This document shows positions 5,048 to 5,181 of a stretch of DNA of 5,181 nucleotides, in pieces (the stretch's first letter is position 1; each line of letters begins with the position of its first letter). Below the pieces are notes generated by a model. That model was not told where the DNA came from and did no database searches. It saw only the letters and a list, made by a program, of their open reading frames with translations. The position numbers were made by a program, and so were the translations under genes. The stretch comes from Chloroflexi bacterium UBA6265. GTDB taxonomy: Bacteria > Chloroflexota > Chloroflexia > Thermomicrobiales > UBA6265. The stretch spans positions 1 through 5,181 of the forward strand of contig DJVD01000086.1 in the NCBI GenBank assembly GCA_002440805.1, given 5' to 3'.

Positions 5048-5181
5048 ATGACAAACCAGGATCTACCTACGTCTCCACGGCCATCGAACCATGCCAGTAG
5101 CGAAATCAATCGCCGTGACGCGATTAAAACCACGGCTACCATCGGGGCCGCTGCCGCCATTGTGGCCACTGCTCCGCGCGG
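5048..5181 (+). CDS. Exported protein with twin-arginine (Tat) signal, N-terminal part only
   Basis: The first 44 codons are visible; the gene runs off the right edge. A polar n-region of about 26 residues (MTNQDLPTSPRPSNHASSEI) leads to N-R-R-D-A-I-K-T-T, a twin-arginine motif with the typical Lys after it. A hydrophobic h-region rich in Ala/Ile/Val (TIGAAAAIVATAP) follows. This predicts export of a folded, often cofactor-bearing or oligomeric protein through Tat. Which enzyme it is cannot be told from the signal alone. AGGTGAGAGAG (5028-5038) serves as ribosome binding site with about 9 nt to the ATG. An in-frame GTG at 5030 would add six residues but lacks its own Shine-Dalgarno, so the ATG is preferred. 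The upstream region carries possible operators, suggesting regulated expression. Confidence 0.75.
   Translation, partial: MTNQDLPTSPRPSNHASSEINRRDAIKTTATIGAAAAIVATAPR

Overview
The window reads as a chromosomal stretch of a moderately GC-rich bacterium. Two features hint at Chloroflexota (a Thermomicrobia-like lineage is my best guess): a long single-pass VanW-type protein with peptidoglycan-binding-like repeats in front of the VanW domain, and a neighbouring Tat-exported protein. This is inferred from family habit and is not proven by the sequence. I see no rRNA, tRNA, CRISPR array, insertion sequence or phage gene.

Layout. Positions 1-1061 hold two minus-strand genes. A highly typical short-chain dehydrogenase/reductase (SDR, 1061 to 234) comes first, followed 80 nt downstream by the start of a SnoaL/NTF2-like small protein (from 153, running off the left edge). 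They probably form one transcription unit. A 147-bp divergent intergenic region (1062-1208) separates them from a plus-strand amidohydrolase-superfamily gene (1209-2462) of the dihydroorotase/hydantoinase/allantoinase type. A perfect 17-bp hairpin follows that gene at 2481-2517. A 361-bp gene-free stretch (2463-2823) leads to a 635-residue membrane-anchored VanW-domain protein (2824-4731), which is closed by a convincing intrinsic terminator (4753-4788). The next 316-bp gene-free region (4732-5047) contains a consensus -35-like hexamer beside a perfect 16-bp palindrome, a second imperfect dyad, and a promoter-like element. It precedes the first 44 codons of a protein with a twin-arginine signal (5048 to the right edge).

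How the genes work together. The SDR and SnoaL-like genes plausibly belong to one small-molecule oxidoreduction module, but the substrate cannot be read. The divergent amidohydrolase homologue has kept its fold signatures and lost most of the expected metal ligands, so it may be non-catalytic. The VanW protein and the Tat protein are cell-envelope or exported functions and appear to be independent transcription units. I found no evidence for a new multi-gene system. The strongest unusual signal is the degenerate active site of the amidohydrolase. The second is the operator-like DNA upstream of the Tat-signal gene.
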